Positions 22,405 to 33,705 of a stretch of DNA of 64,000 nucleotides are shown in pieces. The position numbers and the translations under genes are program-made. The notes below the pieces were generated by a model that searched no databases, was not told where the DNA came from, and saw only the letters and a list, made by a program, of their open reading frames with translations. Source of the stretch: Aspidapion aeneum (taxonomy: Eukaryota > Arthropoda > Insecta > Coleoptera > Brentidae); assembly GCA_963576565.1 (NCBI GenBank), contig OY755039.1, positions 81,095,955-81,159,954 of the forward strand, written 5' to 3'. Position 1 is the stretch's first letter. The number at the start of each line of letters is the position of its first letter.

Positions 22405-25227
22405 AAACTTTCATTATACTATCAAAATGTTTGTAGTATTAAAAACAAAAAAAATGATGTCCAGCAAACAGCTGTAATAGATCAATATGATGTATTTCTT
22501 TTTACAGAAACCTGGTTGGATGATTTAATAACACCTGATATGTTGGGATTAGGTAATTATAATGTTTTTAAATGTGATCGTTCTCAGAATACCAGTAATT
22601 GTGAGAGAGGGGGTGGCGTCATGATTGCTATTAAAAAATGCTATTGCTCTGTTGTTCTTGATTCTGATGACTGTATTGAAAATTTGTTTATTAGAGTTAC
22701 TATTGGAAACAAAACAGTACTATTAGGTTGTGTCTATCTATCCCCATCTACACCTTGCGAAAAATATAAAGCATATTGTGACTCAGTTGAAGATATTTTG
22801 TGCAGTCAAAAATTTGATCATATATTTTTGCTTGGCGATTTCAACTTGCCTAGGATACATTGGTGCAATATGGAAAATGGTTGTTGGGCAACTGGTCAAA
22901 TGAATAATAAGTCTGAATGTATTTCCGACTTTTTTTCTTTTTTGAATTTTTTTCAGCACAACAAGGTACCAAATATATATGGTAATACTCTAGATTTAGT
23001 TTTTAGCAATCAAAATAACTTAAGTGTAGTAGTAGTAAATGATCCATTTATAAGATTAGATCAGAAGCATCCAGCATTGGAGATAAATATTGACATTCAG
23101 CCAGAGCAACCATCTCTTTCTTTTGATTATGAATTTTACAATTTCAAATATGCAAATTATGAAGGCATCAATCATCATTTAGCATGCTCCAACTGGGATG
23201 ATATGTTTGAATCAGATATCAATACTATGGTTGATAAATTTTATAATGAACTTCAATATACAATAGATAAGTTTGTGCCAATTTGTCGGGCAAAGAAGTC
23301 AAATTTTCCAAGCTGGATGCCAAATAATTTAAAAGAATTGATAATTACCAAAAAAATTTTGCACAAGGAATACAAAAAGAGTGGCTCGATCGATGACTAT
23401 ATCAAGTTTATGACATCACGTCGTGACTGTAAAGAATCATACAAACAGTCTCGGGAATTATTTATCAACAATCTAGAAATAAATATGCAAGTCAATCCAA
23501 ATGAATTTTGGAGATATGCAAAAAATAAAAACAATTCCAGTTCCTTACCTAATACTATGTCATATGGTAATGAAACATCTTCAGATGCACAAGATATAGC
23601 CAACATGTTTGCCACTTTTTTTGGCGATGTTTATGAATCTGATTTAGAAAATGACATTGATTTTGAGGTTAATCATGGCATACCCTCCGACTTAAACTTA
23701 TGTGATATAAATATAGATTTAATTGATGTATATAATGCAATAGAAAAACTCAAAAGATCTCTAGGAAAAGGCCCCGATGGCATTCCTCGGGATTTCATAT
23801 ATAACTGTAGGTTTATTTTGGCACCAATTTTACACAAAATATTTACTAGGTCATTATCATTAGGGGAATTTCCAGAAAAATGGAAGATTAGCTTCTTAAC
23901 TCCCATATTTAAAAGTGGTAATAAGGAAAAAATCGAAAATTATCGTGGGATTTCGAAAATAAGTTTATTTAGCAAAATATTTGAACATATAGTAACAAAT
24001 AAAATAACTCCTTTATTATCACCTCTTCTCTGCCAAGAACAACATGGGTTTCAGAGAGGTAAATCGACAGTAAGTAATCTTCTTATTTACACAGAATATA
24101 TATCTGAGGCTTTGGAGAGCCGTTGTCAGGTGGATGCAATCCACACGGATTTCTCTAAAGCCTTTGATAAAATTAACCATAGGATCCTCTTAAGTAAGTT
24201 AAAACATCATGGCTTCTCTGGAGAGTTCTTTAGATGGATTATGAGCTACCTAAGCAAAAGAAGTCAAATTGTTAATATAAATAATATTCATTCATTTAGA
24301 ATTGAAGTTTGCTCAGGAGTGCCTCAAGGGGGACATTTGTCACCACTTTTATTTAATTTATTTATCAATGATCTCTATTTCTGTGTAAAAAACTGTAAAT
24401 TCTTACTATTTGCAGATGATTTTAAATTATATTTAGTAATTGGATGTCATCAAGATTGCCTATTAATTCAAGAGGATTTAGACTGCTTTAATTTATGGTG
24501 CCAAAATAACAAGTTATCATTGAACTTAAACAAATGTAGTGTCATGAGATATTTCAGAATTCATAAACCAATAATATTTGACTACATCTTAAATTCTACT
24601 ACTTTAAACAGTGTGGATGAAATTAAGGACTTAGGTGTTATTTTTGATCAAAAAATTGAATTTAATTTGCACATTGAAAATATTTGCAACAAAAGTCTAC
24701 GAGTGTTAGGGTTTATATCGCATACTTTAGAGGAATTCAATAACGTATATTGCTTTAAATTGTTGTACTGTTCTCTGGTGCGATCATTGATTGAGTATGC
24801 TATTCAAATTTGGAATCCACACTATTTTAAATATATAGATATGTTAGAAAAAATTCAGCGTAGGTTTTTAAGGTTAATAAACTACAAGCTAAAAATACCA
24901 AAAGATCATATTGACTACATATCTCTACAGAGTTTATTGAGTATTCAATCTTTGGAAAAGCGGAGGTTTATGATGGATACCAGGTTACTGTTTAAAATTA
25001 TAAATAATAATGTTGATTGTCCTAACTTATTAGAAATGATCTCTTTTCAAGTTCCACAAAGACAGACTAGAAATTATTCTTTATTGTTTGTGCAATTTCA
25101 TAGAACTGCACATGGGATAAACTCTCCTCTTACTAGAATGGCAAATTCTTTAAATAAAATTGATGTAGATTTATTTAATGTAACTTTACAACAATTCAAC
25201 AAGTTTGTGAAAAAATTTGCTCAATAA
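22405..25227 (+). CDS. LINE ORF2 protein: AP endonuclease and reverse transcriptase
   Basis: The open frame reaches back from the long ORF as LSLYYQNVCSIKNKKNDVQQ and VFLFTETWLDDLI, the start of an AP-like endonuclease; GDFNLPRIHW and NTLDLVFSN follow. RT motifs are KGPDGIPRDF, FSKAFDKINHRILL, CSGVPQGGHLSPLLFNLFIN and the catalytic FADDFKLY. The C-terminal tail (LFNVTLQQFNKFVKKFAQ) ends in a stop at 25225-25227. No ATG starts the endonuclease part, and the frame is -1 relative to ORF1 and open into its end, so translation by frameshift or reinitiation is likely. No stop or frameshift is seen. The start is a boundary of convenience. Confidence 0.88.
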   Translation, partial: KLSLYYQNVCSIKNKKNDVQQTAVIDQYDVFLFTETWLDDLITPDMLGLGNYNVFKCDRSQNTSNCERGGGVMIAIKKCYCSVVLDSDDCIENLFIRVTIGNKTVLLGCVYLSPSTPCEKYKAYCDSVEDILCSQKFDHIFLLGDFNLPRIHWCNMENGCWATGQMNNKSECISDFFSFLNFFQHNKVPNIYGNTLDLVFSNQNNLSVVVVNDPFIRLDQKHPALEINIDIQPEQPSLSFDYEFYNFKYANYEGINHHLACSNWDDMFESDINTMVDKFYNELQYTIDKFVPICRAKKSNFPSWMPNNLKELIITKKILHKEYKKSGSIDDYIKFMTSRRDCKESYKQSRELFINNLEINMQVNPNEFWRYAKNKNNSSSLPNTMSYGNETSSDAQDIANMFATFFGDVYESDLENDIDFEVNHGIPSDLNLCDINIDLIDVYNAIEKLKRSLGKGPDGIPRDFIYNCRFILAPILHKIFTRSLSLGEFPEKWKISFLTPIFKSGNKEKIENYRGISKISLFSKIFEHIVTNKITPLLSPLLCQEQHGFQRGKSTVSNLLIYTEYISEALESRCQVDAIHTDFSKAFDKINHRILLSKLKHHGFSGEFFRWIMSYLSKRSQIVNINNIHSFRIEVCSGVPQGGHLSPLLFNLFINDLYFCVKNCKFLLFADDFKLYLVIGCHQDCLLIQEDLDCFNLWCQNNKLSLNLNKCSVMRYFRIHKPIIFDYILNSTTLNSVDEIKDLGVIFDQKIEFNLHIENICNKSLRVLGFISHTLEEFNNVYCFKLLYCSLVRSLIEYAIQIWNPHYFKYIDMLEKIQRRFLRLINYKLKIPKDHIDYISLQSLLSIQSLEKRRFMMDTRLLFKIINNNVDCPNLLEMISFQVPQRQTRNYSLLFVQFHRTAHGINSPLTRMANSLNKIDVDLFNVTLQQFNKFVKKFAQ

Positions 25228-25478
25228 TTATTACTACATAATACTGTTAGTTATAGTTCATACTATTGTAATTTAAATTTTTGTAAATGGCATGACCGTT
25301 GAAAATAAAAAATAAAATAAAAATAAATAAAATAAAATATTAAGCCCACCCACATATCTGATAGATAATGTTTTGCTTAAATAATATTATTCTGAATTTG
25401 TTTTTAGTTTTGTAAGGGCAGCTTAATGTTATAAACAACAAGTGAAATTAAAGAAAGAAATATAAGAAAAAAGTTTTC

Positions 25479-25549
25479 TGCTTTGGCCGGGATCGAACCC
25501 AGGATCTCTTGCTATCTAGGCAAACATTCTACCACTGAACTGCCAAAGC
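25479..25549 (-). tRNA. tRNA-like gene, Gly-type body with anticodon AGA
   Basis: The minus strand folds as a cloverleaf: acceptor GCTTTGG/CCAAAGC with discriminator A, D arm GTTC-AGTGGTA-GAAT, anticodon arm TTTGC-CTAGATA-GCAAG, T arm CTGGG-TTCGAT-CCCGG. Box A and B words are recognisable. The T loop has 6 bases instead of 7. The anticodon reads AGA (Ser), but the body is Gly-like and lacks the long variable arm of serine tRNAs. A TTTTTT run lies about 6 bases after the 3' end, fitting Pol III termination. It may be a pseudogene or the head of a SINE. Confidence 0.6.
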
Positions 25550-25569
25550 CATACATAAATTTTTGGAAA

Positions 25570-26828
25570 ACTGGACAATACAACATAATAAAAAAATGTC
25601 CATGTTATTTGGCACTTTGGTCATATTTTCATTGATTTTTCTTATTTTTATATCAACTTTCATGTATATCCACAATTTTTGCTCCAAATCTGTTACTTTC
25701 CAGATATCTACCCCAATATTTAAAGTTTTAATTTGTTCTAAATACCTATATGTATCTTGGAAATATTTAAACAGTTTTTGTAAATAGCTAATGATAGTAA
25801 GTAAAGTAAGAATATAAGCAAAAAAGTATCATACAAGCATATCAATAACTGAACTTTTAAGGGAATTTCACCCAATTTCATTTTCTTGAAAAATAAAAAT
25901 AATATAAAATTTTTTATATTCATAAATTGTATTTCTTACAATTTTGACAGCAAATCCATCGGGTTGAAAGTAAGTTTTGCAATTTGAAAAAGTAATTTTA
26001 CATCAAAACTAACAATTTTATGATGTTTTTTCCTCAACTTTTGGGTTTAAGCTATCAGTAACTGGGTATTTTACTACTTATTATCTGTCACTATTTCTTG
26101 TCAAATAAAAAATCATAGATATTATGAGTTAAGACTAAAATTTTGGAAAAAATCTAAGACAATTATACTCATAATTTGAAAAATGACTAGTAATGAATTC
26201 TTTTGAAAATGTAAGTGCGCCACTTATGGTAAGGTCACTCATCATCAAGCAAGCTTTACAGGTAGCGAAGCCTAACTCTGATTTTCTATTTTTTGGTTAT
26301 AATTTTTGACATGTTTTCCTCGGTTTTGCATTGGTGTCTCATTGTTATTTTAAAAATGTGGTTTTAACACAGTCTAAAGATCTATTTAATACTACTACAG
26401 TTTCTAGATAGTTTGCAGCATAACTTCTTAATTCTAATTACATAAATATATATAGTTTAGGTACCTTCATACTGTGTAAAACAACATCTTCAAAATAAAA
26501 CAGAACCGCCAGTGTGAAACTGAGGAAAAAATGTCAAAAATAATAACCAAAAAATAGAAAGCCTGACATTAGCTTCACTTCCTATAAAGCTTGCCTTTAC
26601 GATGAGTGTCCTTAACTTATGGTCCACTGACTGTTTTGGTGCTGTCAAAAAATTGCCCCAGTGCAGTTTCAAAATAATATGAAAGTGCACTAGGGCAACA
26701 CAAGCTCATTGAGCCCATGCCAACAAATGTACACTGAGTGCAACACAGTTTGTCAGTTGCTTAAAAGAATACAAAAAGTTGCACTAGTTTTGATATAAGA
26801 TTAATTTGTCCTAACTATGTAAAGTATT
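25570..26828. other. AT-rich non-coding spacer
   Basis: No gene or RNA recognised. Frames are short and not conserved-looking. Confidence 0.5.
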
Positions 26829-27406
26829 GTTCATACTCGTCTTAGTCTTTTGTTTTTGATTAGTCTTTGTCCTTTGATTAGACTTAGCTGTCTTAAACAA
26901 AATTGGCTGTTCATACTCATCTTTTGTTTTTGATTAGTCTTAGTCATAACCCACTGAAAAAAAAATTCAATTTTAATAAAAAGGCCCCTTTTCAAAAGTC
27001 ATTTTCTACACAAAACAATCTTATTTAACCTAATCTGTCCACGAAACACCGACACGAAAGAACAAAAGCGAAAAAGAAAACAAAAACAAATAAAATTTTG
27101 AGGTTAGGTTGAGATTTTCTGTTAAAAACATGATTAATGGCGGTAAATTCAAAATTTCGGCCGCACGCTTGCGCTCTTCGGACGCCCTGTAAAAAAAAAA
27201 ACAACAAATATCAGCTGATGTCTGTCACTCGTCTTAGTCATTGTCCTAAGGATTGAAAGTTGGCAACTCATAGAACAAAGACTAATCAAAAACAAAAGCA
27301 AAAACATTGTATGAACACTCCCATAAGAAACAGTGGTTTTAACTTTCTTATGACAAGACATATGACTAAACCAAGACAAAAGACTAGACAAAAGACGAGT
27401 ATGAAC
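26829..27406. mobile_element. MITE/foldback with ends GTTCATACTCGTC
   Basis: GTTCATACTCGTC at 26829 is mirrored by GACGAGTATGAAC ending at 27406. Inside each end, words such as cttttgtttttgattagtct recur (26846, 26928) and in inverse form (27282-27300). No coding capacity. Confidence 0.65.
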
Positions 27407-28190
27407 GATCCATAACTCAGCCATTACTTTTAAAATAATAAGTTCACCTCAAGTCACATATAAAATTAACAATAAATTTGTGCTTAAAATGTAGGAACCA
27501 ATATAAATAAGGCTGAAAACTTTCTGAATAGGACTAGCAGGGCCAATGAGGGTCTTCTTTTAAACTGTGAATGAGGTAAAACTGAGGTTTCTACCTCATT
27601 GAGCAGTGCCAACAATTTCTGGATTACTTGGGATAAAACACCAGTCTTGGGATAAAACATCAGAAGACAAAAAACTGATAAAATTTTTTTTACCAACTTG
27701 CAGACTTGCCTTTTATATCCAGCTTAATAGAAAACTTTTAAAAATTAGAAAATAAAGGCACTTTGATACAAATTACATTATTATTCATATAAGATAAGGG
27801 TGGGCACTAATTTTTAAAGTGTTTTCTCACCGCTATGACGTCATTATACCACTTTTCTCACTTACTTTCCATGCGAGTCGCTTCGACTTTGCACACCGAT
27901 TTTCGGCAGGAAAAAAAAAGGAAAATTTTAATAAAAAACTGAATTTTCTTTGTAGAAAAATAGAAAACAGTGACAAATTTCTAGACGGGGAAAATGTCAA
28001 TGTCAAATCTGTCAGCTGGAGTTCGCCCTTTCGGAACACAGAAAAGAGGATTGGTTGGTTCTGTCTTTGGAGTGTACGATGGTGCACTGTTTTTAAGCCT
28101 CCCCGTCCATTTTGATAGCCCTGCCACCCCATATATGTCTACCACGTACGTCTTAAACAGATCTATACTGGGAAAGGGCCTCTAAAAATC
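27407..28190. other. unexplained spacer with a 63-codon open frame
   Basis: 27994-28185 on the plus strand can encode MSMSNLSAGVRPFGTQKRGL and a further 43 residues. It follows a CRE-like TGACGTCA-related word (about 27836). No splice donor, no family. I do not claim it as a gene. Confidence 0.2.
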
Positions 28191-29089
28191 TTAAGCCGGG
28201 TACTCATTAACGAACCACGAGCATTGATCAACGAACGCGATCTATTCGCTAATGTGGACGGCATTGTTCGGGGCTCGCAGCGCGATATCGAAACCTTAAA
28301 TTAAAAGAAAGTACCCAGTAAATTTGAGACATAAATACACATCTCTTGAAAAAGTTTACCTACATAAATACATTTTTTAAATAAAAAAAAACATTTAAAA
28401 AAAAATTGCTAAATCTATTTGTAATAGTTTACTTGTAAGAAAATAGTAAGCTGTCTTAACTACGTAACTTTTTTACTTAAATTGCGAATATCTCAAAAAC
28501 TAATCTATTAATTTTTGAAATAATATCAATCCTGTAAAGGAATAGAAAAAACTTTTTTAAACCAGGTATCACTTGACCCACTTTCCCTCTCTAAAGTCAA
28601 GATGTCAAAGCTACCCTAACTAGGAGTCGATAGATATAAATATTTTAAGAAAATAAAAATAATGTGTCCAAGGATTTTTTAAAAAATTTACTTTAAATAC
28701 TCATAATGGCATCCCGTATACGTTTTCTGTGAGCATATTACTTTAAATTAAAATTGATAATGATGATGATAACGAAAATGATTATACGTATGTTTTATCG
28801 CTCCGCTTGTTTTGTAAAAACAGTTTTTGCTTTTTTCTTTCTGGGTAATAAATTTTGTAGTATAATATGGAAAATAAATATATTTTGTTTACCTCACTTT
28901 ACTGATAACGGTAATTACCACTTATGATTGGACAAGCTAACCTATGCATGTATTAATGCTAAAAACTGCACAGAACAGATGTGACTTTACTCAGGCGTTG
29001 CGATCTGTATTGAGAGATGTTGAAGGAATAAGAACAATTCGCGCGCGCTCGCCTAAAGCGCCTCTAGCGGTAGATATGTAGGAATTACA

Positions 29090-29380
29090 AACTGATAACG
29101 GTAATGACGCGCTTCCAGAGTACGCATTTCAAAATATTAATACTAATAACGGTAATGACGCTTTCCCAGGGTACGTTTACAAATGTTATATTGATAACGG
29201 TAATTACGCTCTTCCAGAGTACGCATTTTAAAATATTAATACTGATAACGGTAATGACGCTTTTCCAGGGTACGCTTAAAAATGTTATACTGATAACAGT
29301 AATGATGCTCTTCCAGGGTACACGTTTAAAAATGTTATACTGATAACGGTAATCACGCTCTTCCAGGGTACGCGTATAAA
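29090..29380 (+). repeat. minisatellite, about 58-61 bp, five units
   Basis: Units begin taacggtaatgacgc and contain ttccagggtacgc. They alternate between an aaaatattaatactgataac and an aaatgttatactgataac version. Confidence 0.8.
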
Positions 29381-29725
29381 TATTTTGTTGAAATCCGTAT
29401 GATATATTAGGTTTTTTATTTTAGTGATTGCAAACCTCTATCCGGTTATGATAACGGAGTATGACGTTTGGGCCAGTCTTACACAAATATTAACAACAAA
29501 TAGCAACTTCAGCATCAAACTTAATGCAGTGCTTTAGAGTAATATTGGAGGCAATTTTATTTGTACAAGAAAAATAACTAATATACTAAACCTAATTTAA
29601 TTTTGGATGGTAACATGAAAGGGGTACCCTTTTTCAATAATGACCCAATACTTATACATGTTCTCTGGGTTATTTTGTCTGGTTCAGGCAATTTTTTTTA
29701 CGCTGCTGCTTGTGCGAGTCGGGCT

Positions 29726-30020
29726 CAGTGGCGAATCAACGGGGGGTGGGGGGGGGGCAGAGAGGCCTGGTCCTCCCCCTCCTTACATAAAACTTATAAT
29801 TTTTAATTTCAGAAGAGTAATAACCAATGCATAAGCCGCATTTTTTTTAAATTAAATTTAACTGATTTTACTAAAATTTTGGCTGCGGCACATTTTATTT
29901 GCACATAGTGGTAAACTTTAAAGCTAATTCTTATTAAATCCCGCAAAAAAAAATTTTTTGTGTTTTTATTCCTCCTTGGCCCCTCTCCCCCCCCCCCCGG
30001 ACATCCTGGATCCGCCACTG
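29726..30020. mobile_element. hAT-type MITE (CAGTGGCG ends), 8-bp target duplication
   Basis: Starts CAGTGGCGAATC, ends GGATCCGCCACTG, with G- and C-runs next to each end. Flanks are a perfect 8-bp direct repeat, GTCGGGCT (29718-29725, 30021-30028). It is inside the Harbinger-like element, so it is younger. Confidence 0.9.
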
Positions 30021-31253
30021 GTCGGGCTTACTGGCAAAGCCATTTCGTTTTAGGCTAGTAACATATAAACCACGCATCTTCTTTTAAATGTTTTTTAAAT
30101 AGTCTTGTTAAATAGTTTTTTTTGTATCCCATATAAGAGGTCTATTCCTGTAATTTTCAAATAGACAATACTTTTTCATCATTCATGGTATTTCTTTTTA
30201 TTTGAAGCGCATTGAACGACGACCGCCTATTGGCTCGTCGCGAATTGCTTGTTGCGCGCTGCGATCATACCTTTTTCACGTCTACATTAGCGAATTGTTC
30301 GAGGCTCGTGGCTCGGTAATGAGTACCCGGCTTTAGAAACTCTTCAATTTCATTGCTAAAAATAACTGCTACAAGCGGCATGTTGGATTTCAATTGAACC
30401 TAAGCGTATGGCATGGATTAATTCGAGGTACTGATAATGGGTGCCGCGTTCTCAGCGTTACCTAAGGATAAATCAATGAATTATATACGACAATGAATTA
30501 TATACGAAGTAGCTGGAACGGCCACGGCTATACATTACCTATACGGGACACTGAGGCAAAAATTTTAAGAGTTTTTTTAGAGTGAGAACATACAAGTAGT
30601 GTAACCTTTCTCTCTCTAGTTCTAAATATCGGTGGTCACCCGGTGGTATTTTGTGAATTTCATACTTCAAGGAGATTGTCATTTTAGGCCAGTCAAATTG
30701 TGCTTTGAGAGAAAAAAATTATTAACAGAACCTGAAGCAATAACGATTGTAGAACGGCGAAAAACAATGTTAAAAAAATAAATGCGTGAGCAGGGGCATT
30801 GCGGGTTAGCCTTGGGGGTTAAAAGGGGCAAGGAATCGTATTATTGCGATTTCCGGTAAATGTTGACTTCATAGAAAAAGTGACACACATAACAATCATA
30901 GTTAATAAATCAAACGTCCGCGAACTTTCAAAACCACAGAATATCATCGGAGAGTAAAATTGAAAAAGGAAAGGTAGCAACTCCTGCGCAGCGTGCTCTC
31001 TCTACAAGAAATATCAATATTTTTGCCTCACTTTGCATATATGTAAAGGCCTAACCAGTTATATATATCAACTCACTCAGTGGTTTTTTCGTATCTGTAT
31101 AACGCCACAATACTGCAACTCGGTGCTTTTTTTGATAAACTGTATAGTTTGTAAAATATGAATTTTCAGTTTTGCCATTTTGGTCTTATGGGTTTCCCCA
31201 TACTAAAAATCGCTAAATGACGTTTTGTGGAATCTCAACTCACTCAGTGGTTT

Positions 31254-31714
31254 CCAACAATACTGGATGAATATACCAGAACTGGCTCACTCTAAAGAGT
31301 TCATTAAAGGACCTTGTCAGAGGAGAGCCAGAAATATCATTGGACTTACCAGACATGAGATCCGTATAGTGACAGGACTTTTTACGGGTCACTGCCGACT
31401 GAGAGTGCCCATGCACAGAATGGAAATAACAGAAGAGACCGAATGTAGACTCTGTATGGAGGATGATGAAACAGTTAGACATGTACTGTGCGAATGTCCG
31501 GCTATTGCACGTTTAGGTCAAAACACTTTCGGTAAACCTCAGATTGATTCAGAAGATCTGAACAGTGTCTCACCCAAACTGATAGCTAACCTTTTTGGAG
31601 GATTAGGCATACAGTGGTGAGAAACCACTCAAAAGTGAGCCACAATAGACCCACTAGTGGTCGCAGTGGAAGGGCTGCAAGGCCCACTCATATATGAATC
31701 ATCATCATCATCAT
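31254..31714 (+). mobile_element. 5'-truncated LINE tail embedded in satellite, copy 1
   Basis: Encodes the end of a LINE ORF2 after RNase H, including a zinc-binding tail (ECRLCMEDDETVRHVLCECP) and LIANLFGGLGIQW, stop at 31618-31620, then a 3' UTR and (ATC)n tail. A 13-bp target duplication, CACTCAGTGGTTT, made of satellite sequence flanks it (31241-31253, 31715-31727), so it entered the satellite by retrotransposition. Confidence 0.85.
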
Positions 31715-33247
31715 CACTCAGTGGTTTTTTCGTATCTGTATGACGCCACAATACAGAAACTCGGTGCTTTTTTTTGATAAACTGTATAGTTTGTAAAATA
31801 TGAATTTTCAAAGTTTTGCCATTTGGGTCTTATGGATTTCCCGATACTAAAAATCGCTAAATGACGTTTTTGGAATCTCAACTCACTCAGTAGTTTTTTC
31901 GTATCGGTATGACGCCACAATACTGCAACTCGGTGCTTTTTTTGATAAACTGTATAGTTTGTAAAATATGAATTTTCAAAGTTTTGCCATATTGGTCTTA
32001 TGGGTTTCCCTATACTAAAAATCGCTAAATGACGTTTTTTGGAATCACAACTCACTCAGTGGTTTTTTCGTATCTGTATGACGCCACAATACTGCAACTC
32101 GGTGCTTTTTGTGAGAAACTGTATAGTTTGTCAAATATAAATTTTCAGTTTTGCCATTTTGGTCTTATGGGTTTTCCTATACTAAAAATCGCTAAATGAC
32201 GTTTTTTGGAATCTCAACTCAATCAGTGGTTTTTTCGCATCTGTATGACGCCACAATACTGCAACTCGGTGCTTTTTTTGATAAACTGTATAGTTTGTAA
32301 AATAATAATTTTCAAAGTTTTGCCATTTTGGTCTTATGGGTTTCCTTATACTAAAAATCGCTAAATGACATTTTTTGGAATCTCAACTCAATCAGTCGTT
32401 TTTTCGTATCTATATGACGCCACAATACTGCAACTTGGTGCTTTTTTTGATAAACTATATAGTTTCTAAAATATTAATTTTCAAAGTTTTGCCATTTGGG
32501 TCTTATGGGTTTCCTTATACTAAAAATCGCTAAATGACGTTTTTTGGAATCTCAACTCAATCAGTGGTTTTTTCGCATCTGTAGGACGCCACAATACTGC
32601 AACTCGGTGCTTTTTTTGATAAACTGTATAGTTTCTAAAATATGAATTTTCAAAGTTTTGCCATTTTGGTCTTATGGGTTTCCCTATACTAAAAATCGCT
32701 AAAAGACGTTTTTTGGAATCTCAACTCACTCAGTGATTTTTTCGTATCTCTATGACGCCACAATACTACAACTCTGTGCTTTTTTTGATGAACTGTATAG
32801 TTTATAAAATATGAATTTTCAAAGTTTTGCCATTTTGGTCTTATGGGTTTCCCTATACTAAAAATCGCTAAATGACGTTTTTTGGAATCTCAACTCACTC
32901 AGTGATTTTTTCGTATCTCTATGACGCCACAATACTACAACTCGGTGCTTTTTTTGATGAACTGTATAGTTTATAAAATATGAATTTTCAAAGTTTTGCC
33001 ATTTTGGTCTTATGGGTTTCCCCATACTAAAAAATGCTAAATGACGTTTTTTGGAAACTCAACTCACTCAGTGGTTTTTTCGTATCTGTATGACGCCACA
33101 ATACTGAAACTTGGTGCTTTTTTTTGATAAACTGTATAGTTTGTAAAATATGAATTTTCAAAGTTTTGCCATTTTGGTCTTATGGGTTTCCCCATACTAA
33201 AAATCGCTAAATGACGTTTTTTGGAATCTCAACTCACTCAGTGGTTT

Positions 33248-33705
33248 CCAACAATACTGGATGAATATACCAGAACTGGCTCACTCTAAAGAGTTCATTA
33301 AAGGACCTTGTCAGAGGAGAGCCAGAAATATCATTGGACTTACCAGACATGAGATCCGTATAGTGACAGGACTTTTTACGGGTCACTGCCGACTGAGAGT
33401 GCCCATGCACAGAATGGGAATAACAGAAGAGACCGAATGTAGACTCTGTATGGAGGATGATGAAACGGTTAGACATGTACTGTGCGAATGTCCGGCTATT
33501 GCACGTTTACGTCAAAACACTTTCGGTAAACCTCAGATTGATTCAGAAGATCTGAACAGTGTCTCACCCAAACTGATAGCTAACCTTTTTGGAGGATTAG
33601 GCATACAGTGGTGAGAAACCACTCAAAAGTGAGCCACAATAGACCCACTAGTGGTCGCAGTGGAAGGGCTGCAAGGCCCACTCATATATGAATCATCATC
33701 ATCAT
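33248..33705 (+). mobile_element. LINE tail embedded in satellite, copy 2
   Basis: Nearly identical to 31254-31714, with about three substitutions and one ATC unit fewer. Same flanks, so it arose by duplication of the 1,994-bp block, not by a second insertion. Confidence 0.88.

Larger units (their letters stand above)
21113..25330 (+). mobile_element. non-LTR retrotransposon (CR1/jockey-like), nearly full length
   Basis: Two long overlapping ORFs on the plus strand, encoding a PHD-like ORF1 protein and an endonuclease/RT protein, end in an A-rich tail of (AAAAT)n type at about 25297-25345. The start lies close to the right target duplication of the THAP element. No RNase H domain is seen. 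Clade is not certain: the endonuclease-RT layout fits CR1, L2 or jockey. Confidence 0.88.
28194..30332. mobile_element. Harbinger-like TIR element, non-autonomous
   Basis: AGCCGGGTACTCATTA at 28194 is mirrored at the right end (TAATGAGTACCCGGCT, ending 30332), and homology of the ends runs for about 70 bp (words such as attcgctaatgt and cgcagcgcg). The flanks are TTA on both sides, the 3-bp duplication usual for PIF/Harbinger. No transposase; the interior holds a tandem array and a hAT-type MITE. Confidence 0.7.

Noticed and set aside
27994..28185. 63-codon open frame as a small gene
   Set aside because: No family, no splice context and no codon signal; kept only as a remark.
31240..33476. 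Paired antisense open frames at the two LINE tails
   Set aside because: Shadows of the plus-strand LINE tail; their similarity comes from the block duplication.
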